This document shows, piece by piece, positions 35,531-50,212 of a stretch of 64,000 nt of DNA. Made by a program: the position numbers and the translations under genes. The notes under the pieces were generated by a model, which saw only the letters and a list, made by a program, of their open reading frames with translations, was not told where the DNA came from and did no database searches. Origin of the DNA: Zhengitettix transpicula (Eukaryota > Arthropoda > Insecta > Orthoptera > Tetrigidae). The stretch's first letter is position 1; each line of letters starts with the position of its first letter. The stretch lies in NCBI GenBank assembly GCA_037074705.1, contig CM073593.1, positions 64,893,501 to 64,957,500 on the forward strand. Reading direction: 5' to 3'.

Positions 35531-35538
35531 TGACGTCA
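35531..35538. promoter_or_regulatory. Perfect CRE-type octamer TGACGTCA beside an E-box
   Basis: Followed after five bases by CAGCTG, a canonical E-box half-palindrome. Third of the local group. Confidence 0.35.
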
Positions 35539-38500
35539 TGCACAGCTGATGTGTTTATATTTACGAAATCAAGTGAGTATATTCAATCCTCGTTTTTAAT
35601 TTTTAAAAATAATTATAGTGCATTTATTATCTGATTACTGAGCCATAAATTAATTAATTTAAGAATATTTAATCTACAACTTTATATATTGTATATATAT
35701 ATATATTAAAATTGTCATATGTGACTACTCTTTAGTTTTTACCTGTACATTTAAAATTCTTTCTGCTCAAGGTAATATGGCAAGAGTAACTAGTGAAAGT
35801 GATAATCAAGCACAGAGTCGCTAACTTTGCTGTATGTTAAGTGAAATAGATTTTGATTTTTGGGTCGTCTTAAGGGTTTTTCGTACAGCCATTAAAATAC
35901 TCGTCAGAGTGAGCCCATCGCTCACGGTATTGTATTCATCAACACGTTGAAAGTCTGCCACTGCTTGGCTCCACCAACTCGAGGATTCTGTGTGGCCTCC
36001 ACGGCGACGTTTTTACACAACAGACGGAATCATACAGAAAATTCAGCCCATACATAGCTTAATTCTGGTATTTCCACTTCTATTACACTGAAGAATTACT
36101 AACTGCTCGTATTCGACCAATACAGATATTAAAACTGTAGAGTCAGAAATATTGGATGCGACCGTTCTCAGTCAAATCGAGTTACCGAGTGACTTTTTCA
36201 CCCATGCTGTCTCTACTCTTCTCAAAATTCAATCAATCACTTAAAGTATTCAAGCTGTGGTGTAAAAATATTAGGTCGAAATGTCCTTATGATTCACGGT
36301 TGAACGCTACGAAAAATGATTATTAACAGGTCTCCCTATCTGACGCCAAACAATACTTGACAGTTCATTATTTCAATATTATAAATTTTCCAATAAAAGT
36401 TAATTAGATATACAATTATGACACACACGATACCAATTGAATTCGATATGATCTACAGTGATAGCGTTTCAGCCTGTACGATGTAGAAATATCAATTAAT
36501 TTGTATTTAGATACACTCAACGTCAAACACATATTCGGTGGACAAATACATTTCAGGTTATATTTATACAAATTTTGCATCATTGTTGAAATATTCCCGA
36601 AATATGTGAGACATTTACTATCGTGACTCATCTCTGGTCAGAGTCACATTCAAATGAGACATAATCATATTGAAAGTGTTTACTTCTGACAGACAGTCCT
36701 AATATTTTTCTAATCATAACGTTTTTAACTGAAAATACCTATCGTCAATTATATCGTGTCTTCAGTTTCACTTTTCCTCTGAATCAGGCACAATCGGTAA
36801 GAAACAATGTTTTCGCGAATTACTGTAACGAGAAGAATAATACAATAAAGGTATCTCATAGACATATATTTCGTAGAATAAAGAAGTAATTTTTTATTTT
36901 AAAATTTCCTGATTAAATAGAAAATTAGATGTATAATCCATGAGTTATTATAAATCAAGGGAACCCTCACAATAAAGCAAAAATACAGCGTTATAAATTA
37001 AATTAGCTTTCCTGTTTAGTTTCAGGGCAGTATTAGATTATTTTCAAAACAAATAATAAATATTTAAACAACTGAATTTTATACATTTTAATTGAATAAT
37101 TTTAATGAATTCTCATCAAGTTATTCGATACTTCGGTAGTTTTGTAATAATTATTGTAGAAATTAGGATTTTATTTATGTTTAACAATTATTTCTACCAA
37201 TATCCCTTGTCAAATCATATAGATCTATAATAAGAGTAATATTATACTTATTTCTTCTGCTTAGAATATTTTATGGAATAACGTTGTATAGAGTAAAGGA
37301 ATTAAATGAAATAATGTTAAAATCTTCACACAATGGCAAAAATGCAGGTCCTCGGACACTGTGGAAACGATCACAATTCGCTCAACATTCTCGTCGTAAT
37401 TGGACCATGACCTCTTGACCTTTGGGTTCTAACGACGTCCGGCCTTCCTTTATGGGTTTTCTCGAGCTGACTTCTTTCAAGGCTCTTTGAACTACAAGAA
37501 ACTTTTGCGCGTTTGACAGAGTTGTCGCCGAGGATCACAGGTTTAAACTCTTGTCTACGTGGATTTCAAACACTTTACAGTGCAGTTGGGACTTGTTAAC
37601 ACGGATATATCTATCATTCAAGGTTGTTATATTTTTAAAGAACTATATTGCAGAAATATAAAAAAAAATACACTAAATTTTTTTAAATATTGCGTTGTGT
37701 ATAATGATTTAAAGTTCTACACTCTTCCTTTCAATATTACCACAAGCAAGGATAACACCATCGATTCGTGAGATAAATTGATTCAGAAAATTTCTGAATT
37801 CGGGCAGACATCACACGATTTAATTCTCTGCAAATAAAAACATTCGTCTTAAGACTAAAATATACAATAATTCTCGAAATATGTATAATCTGTTTTTTAG
37901 AAATACTGAACTGAATTTAGAAATTTGTAATTTTAATTAATTGAATAGCCTACTTTTGGGGAACAATTTTAGTACATTGTTGAATAATCGGTGTAGCACA
38001 ATATCTCTATGTTGTTCTCATATTATGACAGTATCGTATCTGACATATACTAAATGAAAGAGTCCGAGATTTCAAGTCTGAGTCCCCCGAAATCTATTTA
38101 ACAGAACCTGTTAAGTATGCAGACCGCAATGCATATGAACTTTGTTTTACACGTCACTGTGCACTACAGGTGTGAGACAAACGATCACACACATTTTAAT
38201 GATAACGATGTGTAACATTGCCTGATTGAGAGACAGAAAATTAGTAGTGGAAGACAGAAACAGCTTTTAGGGGAGAGAAATGAAAAATCTGTGTGAACAG
38301 GAAGATTCGAAGTCAACATTTATAAGAAATGGAAACAAATAGGTGATTATAAATGATGATGTTTAGGCATGTAAGAAATACGCAAGTGGTTAATAACACT
38401 GTAACTGTAAGAAGGCTTTTTTTATATAAAAAATTCAGTCTTACAACACCCAAAACGTTTCATACTATTAAATTATTAGGAATGTCAGATATTTTTATAA

Positions 38501-39097
38501 CAATCAGAAGCTCGTCATGGTTAATTTGTCTAAGCTATTTCCTTTGTGAACTGAATTAAAATTATCAATATTTCTGTTACCTTTTATCCATATTTTACTC
38601 ACCCTGGCGCAAAAAGAATAATAGATTACCGATAGTCACACGAAGGAAGAGCACCCGTACTTGTTCTGCTATACGATTTCGTTTAACGCGTACGGTATTT
38701 CTGGTTAATTCCACGTCAATAATGTATGCATGTTAATAATTCTTAGTGAACAGTCCATTATATATTAGTAGGTAATAATTTTTACAATTATTACGTTGGC
38801 CATTAGCAGTGAGTATCCGTCATTTTGGGGCAGTAAATACATGAAAAAACATTAAGTAACAATGATATTGACAGAGAAAATGTTATAAATCCAAAGTCAA
38901 ATATTTTATAACTTTTATATAACTTTCCGCCACTTCACTATTATATACTAGAAAAATTTATAAAGTAAAACAACGGAATTTAAAATTCTTAGAATTCTGT
39001 TCATCAGCAATTTAAATTTATCGCGTTCAAATTGGACACCAAAAAAACTCGTCCGTGTATTTTATGCCCTATTAATATTCAGGAAAGTAAGAAAATT

Positions 39098-39143
39098 TTT
39101 TTTAATTGTGACATATATTTTTTGGTACTAGAAATATGTTGAT
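39098..39143 (+). repeat. Short dispersed repeat, copy 1
   Basis: tttaattgtga, an AT stretch, then ttttggtactagaaatatgt and tgat. The last 24 bases recur exactly at 40577-40600. Confidence 0.7.
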
Positions 39144-40552
39144 GCTGATTTTCAGACCGAAATTCACCACTTTCTTCATATTTTTTCGAAAAACTATATT
39201 TAATCTTGGGCGCAAATCTGAAGCTGCTATTACCGGATTAAACCAGCGGATATTAAATTTTTTTAACCAAAGGATAAGCCGGCATTAAGTTTTTAGGTCA
39301 GCGTTTGAGTAATAAATTATTTTATGTACGGTAATCCTAATGGGATACAATACTAATTTACAACAATGAAGACACCTTTCTGGAAATGAATTAAATTTGA
39401 CAGTTATATTCGTTATGTTCGTGGTTGGACGACGATTCGACCGTGGTCTTGCTAAAAAATAAATATTACTGAATTTTTACTATTGTTGGATGTTTTTTTG
39501 TTAAATGTCTTGCAAGCAGCGTGGATGTGTTCCAGTCGAAGTGAGGCATCGCTTTAGTTTGGCTAAACGCAATGATATGCGCCGAGGGAATCTCCTTAAG
39601 AGAGAGCGCCTTCCCCAGATTTGTGATTGCGTTAGACTTGACGGTCCGTAATATCATCAGGTCCTGTGATCTTCCTGCGACTTCAAAGACAAACTTCTGC
39701 CCCGCTGCCGGCTCGTCCCGGAAAGCTATTTCCCCGTACAAATCTTTTCACAAATCAGAAGAGCCCGCGGAGCATAGTAAAGAGCGAACTTTCCGTGTCG
39801 ATAGCATCATACGAGGATGATTATGAGGTATCTCCACAAGAGTTCTTCAGGAATTCGGGTTCCATTTCTCCGAGAAATGCTCTTTTGAAGCTTTCTAACT
39901 AAACAAAAGCGTTTCCGCTAACAATTATCGCGTTTCTGCTTACTATGATCCTCTTCTCCAAAGAACATTGAATTTGACGAATATTTTCCAATGCTTTAAT
40001 TGTAATCGGAACTCCTAATATACGTGTATAAATCAACGTTATCACAAGCCTTAAGTCAAATATTATTCTACAAACCTATATCAATTACTCTTTCTGTAAA
40101 TTCAATATGTTTCCCATTATCAGGCCCTTGTTAAATTTTTGCTATGAGCAAATAAACCAGTGAAATTATAATTTCATTATATTGTTGAAGTTATAGAATA
40201 TAAATCACCCTTTTTAAAAGTATAGTAATTAGATAAACAAGTAGCCAACAAAATTAAGTAGGCCCTAATAAAATAAATCGTATTCTGCAATCCTTGTCGC
40301 TATTCAGGTGATTCAAAAACGTAAGTGTGACACGTCGCATACACCGGGTAACGTACTCAAAAGAAAAAATTAACGTAAACGATAAGACAATATAAAAGTA
40401 AAGCGTTATCATAGCCATTGTTGACTTTCATAGAATCAGTCTGTAAGTTAATTGATATCATACAAACCTCTAAAACATTAGCATTTTTCCAATCAAATAA
40501 ATGTTTAGAATGATTTATTTTTAGAAATTACAATTTTTTAAAAATGAGAAGT
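39144..40552. other. Intergenic, with a GC-rich patch
   Basis: About 39490-39960 is GC-richer with overlapping open frames on both strands (91 codons minus, 82 plus), none recognised. The rest is AT-rich. Confidence 0.6.
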
Positions 40553-40600
40553 TTTTAATTGTGATATATATATATATTTTGGTACTAGAAATATGTTGAT
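40553..40600 (+). repeat. Short dispersed repeat, copy 2
   Basis: Second copy of 39098-39143. It runs through a short TA microsatellite straight into the LINE ORF relic. Confidence 0.7.
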
Positions 40601-40607
40601 ATATATA

Positions 40608-40970
40608 TACGATACCAGACAAGCAAGTTTCTTTCATGAAAACCAGGTTCCTAGTAGTAGAAAGAAAAATAATGTATTCCACAAAGAGCTAATCATATAC
40701 AATAAATCACCACATGATTTTAAAACGTCGACATCGGTTTGGAGATTTTGTAAATTGGCTTGAAGGACAATACTGAATGAAGTACCATAATGTAATAAAA
40801 TTTATTGTACTGAATATGTTTTGTGTGAATTTTATGAGAATTTATGCAATTGTTATATTATGGGTAGAAATTGTAAAATAATTATAAACACGTTAATTGA
40901 TGCAGGTAATTACTGATCTTTAGGCTTGCCCAATGTAGCAGGAATTAGAATCAAATAAAGATATTTTGTG
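40608..40970 (+). mobile_element. LINE 3' end: ORF C-terminus and 3' UTR
   Basis: Frame 40608-40763 reads YDTRQASFFHENQVPSS, then VFHKELIIYNKSPHDFK, then WRFCKLA and a stop. The order DTR...(G/E)xxxYNxxPxxxK...FxxxL is the usual C-terminal end of CR1/Jockey/RTE-type LINE reverse-transcriptase ORFs. About 200 bp of AT-rich sequence follows, ending in aatcaaataaagata, which fits a LINE 3' UTR. Upstream RT motifs are absent, as in 5'-truncated copies. Clade not assigned. Confidence 0.65.
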
Positions 40971-43900
40971 TTCTACAAAATGCTTGGGAATGTAACTGCT
41001 GTATATTTGACATTCTTTTAAAAAAATTATGAACTTGTGATTAAAACATTTTTAATAACGGAGAACGAAAAAAATGACTACCTATTAATTTCTTATTTCA
41101 AATTATTCAGGTGATTTCAAAATTTGAAAAACCTTAAACTCAGCAAATTTTTTAGCTTAAGTTGTACGTTTATAAAATAGAACTACAAATATGAAAATTC
41201 ATTTAAATCTGTTCGTTTCAATTCCTTTATTGAACTTTATATTTTAATAGACACAATCTTGATGAAGTGTTTCAGATTTTTAAAATTACATTTGCTCAAA
41301 TTTAAGACCACTTGTGTAAAAAATGGATGTATTATTATATAAAAAGGTTTTAAATTCTATGCTATATAAAAATTTGTGTAATAAATAATATTGTACGTTA
41401 TAACCAATATAATTAAAAATCCTAAATTTATTATATTTGACAAAATTTTAGTCTTCTCCATTTTCCGCATTTAATGGAACCGTTCCTCACGATTCTCATA
41501 AATAGAAATCGAGTAAATATCTCGCCCCATACATTTAAGTTAACGCCCAGGCCAAAATTTCAGATCCTAACTCACTTCTTAAACTTCATTCATAATTTAA
41601 ACATAGCGAAAACAAAACTGTAACATATGTCTGCTCCTTTGTTCCATTTACTGGCGTCCTTATTGTTTCTTTTCGAATGTGTTTTTTTATCCTCCCCCAA
41701 ATAGATGGGATATTTCTGAGAGCATTGTAGATGACGGCAGCTAAAAGTAGAGGCGTGTATAAATAGCGCTAATATCCAAAAGTAATTAAGGCTGGCGTTT
41801 TCTGGGAAATCTTGTCGGGAGAAATGTTGGCTAGAGGCCAGCAAGCTTAGTCCTGTGCAATTTACAAGAGCTACAACTGGACTGAGAAAACCACGTTCTC
41901 GCAGCGTTAAATTAACAGCTTCCGCATTCACAAAACTCCGACGGCAACTGTGATTTCTTTCAGCTCCTTGGAACGGCAACGAATCTACCTTTACATTAGA
42001 AACACTCGTTTGCACTTTCTAAAGCTTGTTTATATATTCTGCATATTTAAATTTGTCAAGTAAAAGTAGCCGAGCTGGATGTACTGAAACGATTATCGAA
42101 AAATTGGAAACATAGTTTTCTATTTACCATTTAACATTTTAAAGTTTTCATTTGTAACGCAAGACTAATAAACCAGGGACCATATTAACATTCACTTGGT
42201 CTTTGAACTGCACAGGTACCAGAATAAAACTTATATAAGTACGATTAATTCACGTATAAATTAATTTATAATTATATTTTAGAGCTAGTACGCATGTCGG
42301 AATTCATACAAATTTTCTATGTATCATTTTTCATGCATCAATGCATTATATATATATATTACAATTCATATCTTTTTTTGACTAAAAGGGTTTATTCAGA
42401 ACCGTAACAGGTTTCCATTTCCAGATTTTATCAGCACTCTCGAAAATCAACAGCTCTCAACAAAATTAACACGCTCATTGCAGAATTTCTGTTTCACAAT
42501 TTTATATCAAGGGCTTTCAAACTTTTTCCCGTTTAACTTACAGGAATATCAGAGCTACAATCATAAGTTTAATCATAATCATTGCCAAATGTTGGAAAGT
42601 GCCGTTTGTCCCTGAATTGTCCATTCATTATATGAACACTCGATGCAGGCGTATCGATAATGTTTTATTCGTAACTGTAATTACATAATAGCCTTAATAT
42701 TGGTGAAACATAATTAATAAACAATTTAACTGTTCTGAATTCTGGAATAGTTAAATTCTTTTATTCTTCTCAGGACGTGTATGAGACAGAGTGTAATCTG
42801 AAATCATTCACTTACGTTGCTGTATGAATTGTTTTAAAAGGTCACAACGCAATAACCATATTACTAAATAATTCTACGAGTTTTACTCTCTAATTTATAT
42901 TTTATATTTCGTGTAAAATAACATGCTTTTGTGGCATTTTTGTAATTTTCGTTATTATGTGTAATACTGAGAGATAAAGAACGTTTTATGTAGCTGAAGG
43001 GACGTCTCAATAGCCAAACATCAATCAGTAGCAATTTTTCAGTAAAAACAATAATAATGAATTATTTTCGTAGGAAGAAAAGAATGTAATTAAGGTACTT
43101 ACTGGGACGCCTTCACTCTTATGTTTTAATTTAACGTTTCTTTAAGCCGAAACACCGTGGTGAGTTTTTAGAGAGATATACATCAATAGTTGTCCACTCT
43201 CTTCCCATTAGAACAGTAGGCTATCTTCCTCAAAATCCTCGTAGTGCAACAAAGAATGTAATTCTCTGTCTCCACAACAAACAGTACTATACTCATCGGA
43301 TGACGTAAGACAAGTGCCGAGAGCCTGAACTACATGATGTAGGTTGCTTGTTCTTCCGCATCCCAATTTTCCGTCCATTGCTAACTACCCCTTCTCTGAA
43401 AAAAAATTAAAATAATAAGAAAAATGAATTAATATTTCCTCTATTCTCTGAAATGATTAATTAAAGCGAAGAGTAGAAGCGAAATTTCTTAATTAAATAA
43501 CTCATTTTGTTCCATCATTTTATATAAATTATATTTCTGTAAAAGACATGCAATGAGAATATTGCACAAAACGCTATATAATATTCAATAAATTATATCT
43601 GATTGATGAATACCCTTTACTGTGACAGTTAATTACTTTTTTTCAGCGTCTGTATGAAGCTTAATTTCTACCGAACAGAAGTTATAAGCAAACTATATTT
43701 TTTAAATAATTTATTATTCTTAAATTTCAAGGATCTGTTGTTATGTAGTTAATTGCGTTTATCACTAGATCTTTTAATTTTTTGGAAATATAAAATATAT
43801 TTGAAAGTGATAGATTTCTTACTTATTGTTATTTTCTTGAGTAAAACTATTTTTTTAGTTTCTTGCGATATCAGTCACGCTATTCCCACCAGTAGTATGT

Positions 43901-46634
43901 TTAAAAATAAATTTAGTCATAAATTATTTTTGTCGAGAAAGTTTTAGACTACCCGCACAGCATGAATAGAAAATTTTACTCAATTATCTCGGGGTTGGAA
44001 TTAAGAGTACACCAATTCATGTTTCCCGCAAATTGAGACTCCCGATAAAAAGAAATAGAGACGAACGTTCTGAAAAGAAGTCTTTGGTGGACACATCCAG
44101 ACCAGAGAGCGCTTCTCGGAGGATTAAGTTTTAAAGGAGCTCTGCAAGACGGCTTACCCTTTGAGAGACAATGTTGTGCCATTGAATCGAGCTTTTCCTT
44201 GTGCGTTATTGACTGTGTGTACTCGCAATTACAGCTGCCAGATGGAATGAAAGAGAGCAGCCCCTGCATAAATACCGGGAATCAGGAGCTTAATTACGTC
44301 TTCTCCCCTCCTCACACGAGTCCTGGCTGCTAGAGTTTTATTCAGCGAAATAAGATGAATAAAAAGCCCTCTCGGTGAAGGGCTCAGGAAAACTACGACA
44401 ACTGTTTCTGTTCTGTACGATTTCTGAAACTAAAAAGAATGTATTGAAATTTCATATTATTCTGCTCATTAAAAATTAATGTTAACGAAAATAGAAGAAA
44501 AAAATAATAATTAAGTCTCACTGAAAAATTGTATGTATAGAAAAAGAAATATAGAAGTTAAAAATGTGAAGACCTGGTTAAATAAAATATAGTTTCATAA
44601 AAAAAACACTAGAGTGGAATTTTTAAAAATAAAATTGAACCTTTAAAATAGTATATTCAATAACAAATATTACCGGTGTCATTTGTGTCCATATACATAC
44701 ATTTAAATAGCCATCATTTTGATTGCTAGAATAATAAAATTTTAGACAATGAATGAATATATTTTTCAAAATTGGTGATCGAAATACAAAAATTCAACTA
44801 TAATTATGAAAAATTATTATGTAAATAGAATTTAAGACACTTAATTATTGTAACATATTTTTATCATTTAAATAATAAATTAATTTTTATTAATATTTTA
44901 TAAGCATACAACAATAGTTATGCATTTCTTTAATCACATCGTTATTCTCATGTCGATTACAATAATAATTGTAATTCCTTGGAAATTATAAGCATAATTA
45001 ATTTATATGTGGACAATTTTGGCTAATATATGTGGAATAATGTGGAAATTAATGGAAATTATAAGTCAAATGTATTTTATATCATTTTTTAATACAAAGC
45101 TAAATATTTAACAGTTCTTAAAATTGTATATCTTTTAATAAATATTATATCATTTTTTAAATATTATATTATAAGAAGACATATACACTGTAAATCTGTA
45201 ATTTGAACTTAACATATTTAATTGAAAACCATATGAAACTACAAATACGTACCGATGGTTTTTAAAGTGATAAATAAAACATTTTAAGTGTTTAAATACG
45301 TCGGTAATTTATTCAATATAATATGTGTACTTTTTATTTGAATGTTAGAATTTCACCAAAACTTGATACTGACCAAGATTCATAACGAAACTTTGTTACT
45401 TTTAAGTTGTTTGTTAATAAATTACATGTGATTAATTTAGCTGAATTCAAATGTTTTTAATTTGTTAATAATTCACTATTTAGATTCGCTATCTTTATAC
45501 TCACAAAATATTAATATTTTGTGGAATAGAATTAAGAAGATTATCTTCGTTGTATTACCGCTATGCTTTAATTAAGAAATTTTTGGTTTTGGTTGTTCAG
45601 AAATGTGTCAAAATATCAGTTCTTGTATCATCGAGTTTCAATTAAATTTTATGAATACTTTTATCTTTTCAATTGTGCGTATGTTTAAATTAATACATTT
45701 TTAATTAGCGGGGTGGCAGAAATTTTAATTACTGATTATAATTTTGACTGAGTACTTGTGAAATATTTTAATCTCACTATCATTTTATTGTCTCTGTGAG
45801 TTTACATAAATTAATTAAATTAAAATGTTAAAAAATCACATTTAATGTCGTTTAAAGCTGACTTTTTCTACATTGTTAGGGGTAAAAGATTTATTAAAAA
45901 TACAATGTAATTTGTTATTAAAGGCAAAGGATAAAATGAAAGGTGCAAGGCACAGCTGATGCTTTGCATGCATTTTCACGCTCCCTCCATCCACTCCCTT
46001 CGCTGTGTGACTAGTATTGATGGATTGGCATTTCGCAGGTGGCAAACATTAACCCTTCCACAGCAACGGCGCGTCCCGCTGGGATTTAACAATGCGTCTT
46101 ACTCCCAGCTAATTAGGACGTGACCCAGCGATGCGTCACTTTAGTGGCGAGGCCTAGTCCTAAGGAACACCACGACGACGCTCTTGTACATTAATGGTGT
46201 TTCACCAGCCTGCATCGTTTTCCTCGAGAAACAATTTTGTTAACTACCAACGCATAGTAATATTAAACGAACAGTACCTGTGTTCCTTTTCTTGGGTTTT
46301 GGGAATATGATAAATTATTACTGTCCTCACATTAGTCATTAAAATTTCTAATTAATGTCATCAAAATAGTAACGTAGATAAACAACATTATAAAAATTTA
46401 TAAGTGTTGATTATCTATTAAATTGCTAGATAAAGTATAATGTAGTGAAATTATCACAACAAATTGTATTAAAACACTGTTCTATTTAATAGATGCTATA
46501 TAATTTATTTTAAAACCAAAAAATACTAGCAATTTCCTTTGTTTGAAACATGGGAATATATTTTAACTGGAAAATAATTTTTTAAAATTGGGAATGGATG
46601 AAAATGATTTATAATACTCCAAATCGATTGTCCG
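40971..46634. other. Intergenic, with three GC-rich patches
   Basis: Patches at about 41690-42000, 43960-44420 and 45940-46230. A 141-codon minus open frame (41590-42015) covers the first; it has no domain I recognise. The hairpin agccct...agggct at 44373-44393 is short. The third patch has homeodomain-type taattag cores among CpGs. The rest is very AT-rich. Confidence 0.6.
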
Positions 46635-46670
46635 CCGATGATGTCAAATATTTCGGGCGAAACGTTGTGT
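46635..46670 (+). ncRNA. Degenerate hammerhead-like core
   Basis: CCGATGA (one change from CTGATGA), then TGTCAAATATTTCGGGC, then GAAACGTTGTG. GTC can pair with GGC for stem II. Same GAAACGTTGT half as the blocks at 4626, 12322 and 33785; probably a decayed Penelope-type copy. Confidence 0.35.
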
Positions 46671-49600
46671 AGTTGTATTATTAATATTTTTAAATTTATT
46701 GTAAAATTGAAATATGTCGGGTAATTATAATTATTACGGGAATTAAGGTTGTAGAAATGAACAGTTTTGATCATTTTAGAGATTCAAATAACTTTTCTAA
46801 TGTCTTGAATAACCACAGTAAACTGGCCCATATATGAGAATCGGCCCTACAATACCATCTCCGATAATTACTTCTTCAATATTAAATTCTGTTATTTCCG
46901 ATCATTACGGAAATCAGTATAATTATGATCACCAAAGGTCATAGTTAATTAAATAGAATCCAAATATGAAATAATGAAATTATTCGCCGTGTCTCAAGTA
47001 TGTGTTCATAAATAACCAATGACGTTTTCAAGACTCTTGATTCGTAGTAATTAAAAAAAATATTTCTTAATACTTGTAAAAAAACACAAGAACCGTACCC
47101 TCTTGTCTGTATTTGGCTAATTGAACTTATTATGCATTGAATTATTGTTCAACTAACAGACACATGTTCAAAATTGAAGTTCGGACTGTCAGGACACTTA
47201 ATCACATTCAAATTTTATTTTAGTGGTATACTGAAATAATGTTGTCTGTAATAAGGTTTGTAAAAAGTCACGTCGAAAACAAAATAAATGGAACCTTGTT
47301 TGCTAATTATAATGATACACTTTTCATTAGTACCCTTTCAATTGTGTTGCTGGTTTTCACTTTTTTCATGTACGATTTCAGTTCTACAACCACTTGAACT
47401 TATGATGAAAAAAAAATATATTCAAAAGCTTCTCCGGCATCTTTTGAGAAAGGAGTGGCGTAATTTATTTACAAAAGGAAAAACCTGCGTATATGGAGTA
47501 GAGGAAATTATTGTATTTAGTTGAGTTTGTATGAAAAATGGGTTAATGAAGTCAAGTTACATTTTAGAATATTTTGGTTGTTCTCAATATAATGCCTAAA
47601 TAGGATAACAGAAACGGAAATAATATCAAAACGTTGAACACACTAACTTCTGTAGAAAATTTTTTTTAGCAATTACAACCAAGGATCTTTTAAACACTAT
47701 CAGTTTAGATTAGGTGAATTTATTTTGAATAATTCCGGGAAGTTCTCTGCGTAGCCCCTAGAGGAACGTTTCCCGCTATACAGGGAGCATTTGCGACACA
47801 AGAGTTGTTGTTGTAATGTTAAAGACAGAAATTTACAAGTTCATCGTTAAACAGTGCTGTCTCTTATCGTTAACAGGAATATCCATAATCACGGAATAAT
47901 ATTTAATAACATTAATTTAATTTTTATACTTTTTGTCTTTTCCTTTGCGAAATAATACAGAAATATTTTGAATTATTACAAATATTTTTCAAATATAATT
48001 TTATGAGAAAATAACTAGAAAATTATCTTTAGAAAGTAAAATATTAGTTTTAGTAGTTAATAAAACTAAAGATTGCAGCAGAGCATTTTCATTAAAATTT
48101 AGTATTATACCTTATGTAGTTGATAAATAATTATATTCCGAATTTTTAATTTTAGTATTTACATGTTAAGAGATAAAAATTAAGAAATAGGTCTTGTCTC
48201 AAATTATAAATATTTTTAAATGTAACAATAATGTTACATTTCGTTCATACCGTACATGACAATGTAACCCTATAACCTTTACGGTTAATCTGATGCCCGC
48301 AGCAAAGAATAGTTGGCAATTTAACGTAATAACCTTCGTTCCGCTCAGAAAAATAATTAACTCGGCGAAATTGAATAAACTACCAAAACATTTTCAGGAA
48401 CTGGAGAGAAAATTGTGTGCGATGAAATTTATTTAGAAGAGAAAGAACTTTTATTCTATTTCACAAAACATCTAAGCGAAATTTGGTCAATAATTGATTT
48501 CCCACCTCAAACAATTACGAAGGCATAATTAAACTTTGGAGCCTGAACTATTATAAAAATACGTAATGTAAATCCTGCGTATTTTTTTTGCCACCGTGAA
48601 TAAATAACAACTAAATAATTTTGTGATTTACATTAATACAATCTATTTATTCATCTATTTAATAATTAGAAAAAATCTCATTTCGTTTAACACCAATGAT
48701 TAGTGTCGATTTAAAGTCATTATTTAAGAAAACAGATTAATATTTCCTAAAATAAAAATCCAAACAAAAGTCATTATAAGTTTAATCATGAAAATGAATT
48801 GCCACTGGTCAAAAAGTCATTAAAAGTTTTAATAGTGGTGTGCATTCATTATAAATAAATTAAGTGCTCCATATTAACGCTCTTTTTTACGCTGATACTG
48901 AAACGAGCTTTTGAGGAATACAAACTGTATCATCCGTGTCACAATTTCGCTTTTGTTGCTAAATGTTAGTCAAACAATATTATTATGTTAACAGACAGAA
49001 AATGCGAATATATTATATTTATAATTTTGAGCTAAAGTCTGTTAATGTTTTTAATGCTTACAAATGATTAATGATACGAGTACCAAATGGTCGTTATGAC
49101 CTTAATCAATGAAATGATACGTAAGACAGTTATATATCTTTATAATTTACTGCGAATGGGACGGATCCTGGTGACTTTTTTCGACGAATGGCAATCAATA
49201 TGTATATTATTACATATATAATGTCTTAAATATTTTGTTAATTGTTTACCACTTCAGTGTCTTCTGGTTAGAAATACTCACTACACTCTATATAAAATTA
49301 TTTAATTTAAAAATAATAAAAAAGAAAATAAACTACACTAGCTCACATCAGGAATGAATTTAGACGTTTCCTAACTCTTGTTGCTGGTTAACATATTTTT
49401 TAAACAATTCAGCTGATATGTAAATTAATTCCAATCTCAAAACTTTTTAGGGAGTCCGTGGTCATTTCACGGTATTAATGGAGATTAACAATTGGAAAAG
49501 CATACATCTTGGAACTATTATTATTCCTAAATTAATGTGAAAAGAAATTTCCAGATTATCAATTTCAGATGATCAGGGAGTAATTTCAATTAATATTATT

Positions 49601-50212
49601 TTCCCATTGTAATTCCGTTCACGTTTACATGCGTAGATTAAGTGTCATCTGTGAAGCGTGTGGAATGGTTTTGGGCTGTGCTCTGTTCGTAGTCTGCGCG
49701 TCTTAGCCGCCGCTGATCCGCTTGTAACGAGCTAGTTGAGGGGCTTTGGTGACATTTATTCTGTCCCTTCGCCTTTGCAAACAAGCTCTGGTGGTGGCAT
49801 TGTCTTCTGAGACAACAATGTTCCGTCCAAGCCGCCTCCCTCGCCGTGCAAGATCCTTTCGCTGCATGTCGTCTTCTGCAGAAAGACGATGCTAACTAGA
49901 ATAATGAAGACGCTCCTTCTAGTTCCACGAAGCCCCCAACAGTACACGCCGCCAAATCTCAGCTAGCATTCTTTTAGGTACAGTGGGGTTATTTAAAACC
50001 TAAGAACCTTAGGATTAAAATCAAATCGAGACGACAACAACAAAAAATTAAGGTAATTAGTAAGCGATTATAACAGATTTCCTTGAACACTACCGTAATT
50101 TTTTTTAGGAGCAACAAGCCTAAATAAATAAATAAATAATACAATTAATTCTTTCAAGAAAGCTCAGTTTTTCTGCCTATGAAAGTAAATTAACAGATTA
50201 CGATAGAAAAAT
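46671..50212. other. Intergenic, with a GC-rich patch
   Basis: About 49640-49990 is GC/CpG-rich. A minus open frame there (49756-49947) begins at GTG and has an in-frame stop just upstream, so it is not called. The rest is very AT-rich. Confidence 0.6.

Larger units (their letters stand above)
33820..39097. other. Intergenic, with GC-rich patches
   Basis: Patches at about 34780-35230, 35880-36060 and 37320-37560 are GC/CpG-richer. Three TGACGTCA octamers fall in 33963-35538 (listed). Open frames (for example 35065-35286 minus, 36416-36631 minus) are unrecognised. The rest is AT-rich. Confidence 0.6.

Noticed and set aside
41590..42015. 141-codon minus-strand open frame
   Set aside because: No recognisable domain or conserved motif; the GC-rich patch supports chance openness, and no splice or promoter context is evident.
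49756..49947. 63-residue minus-strand frame whose N-terminus looks like a signal peptide
   Set aside because: It begins at GTG, has an in-frame TAG just upstream and no ATG, and lies in a GC-rich patch where chance openness is common.
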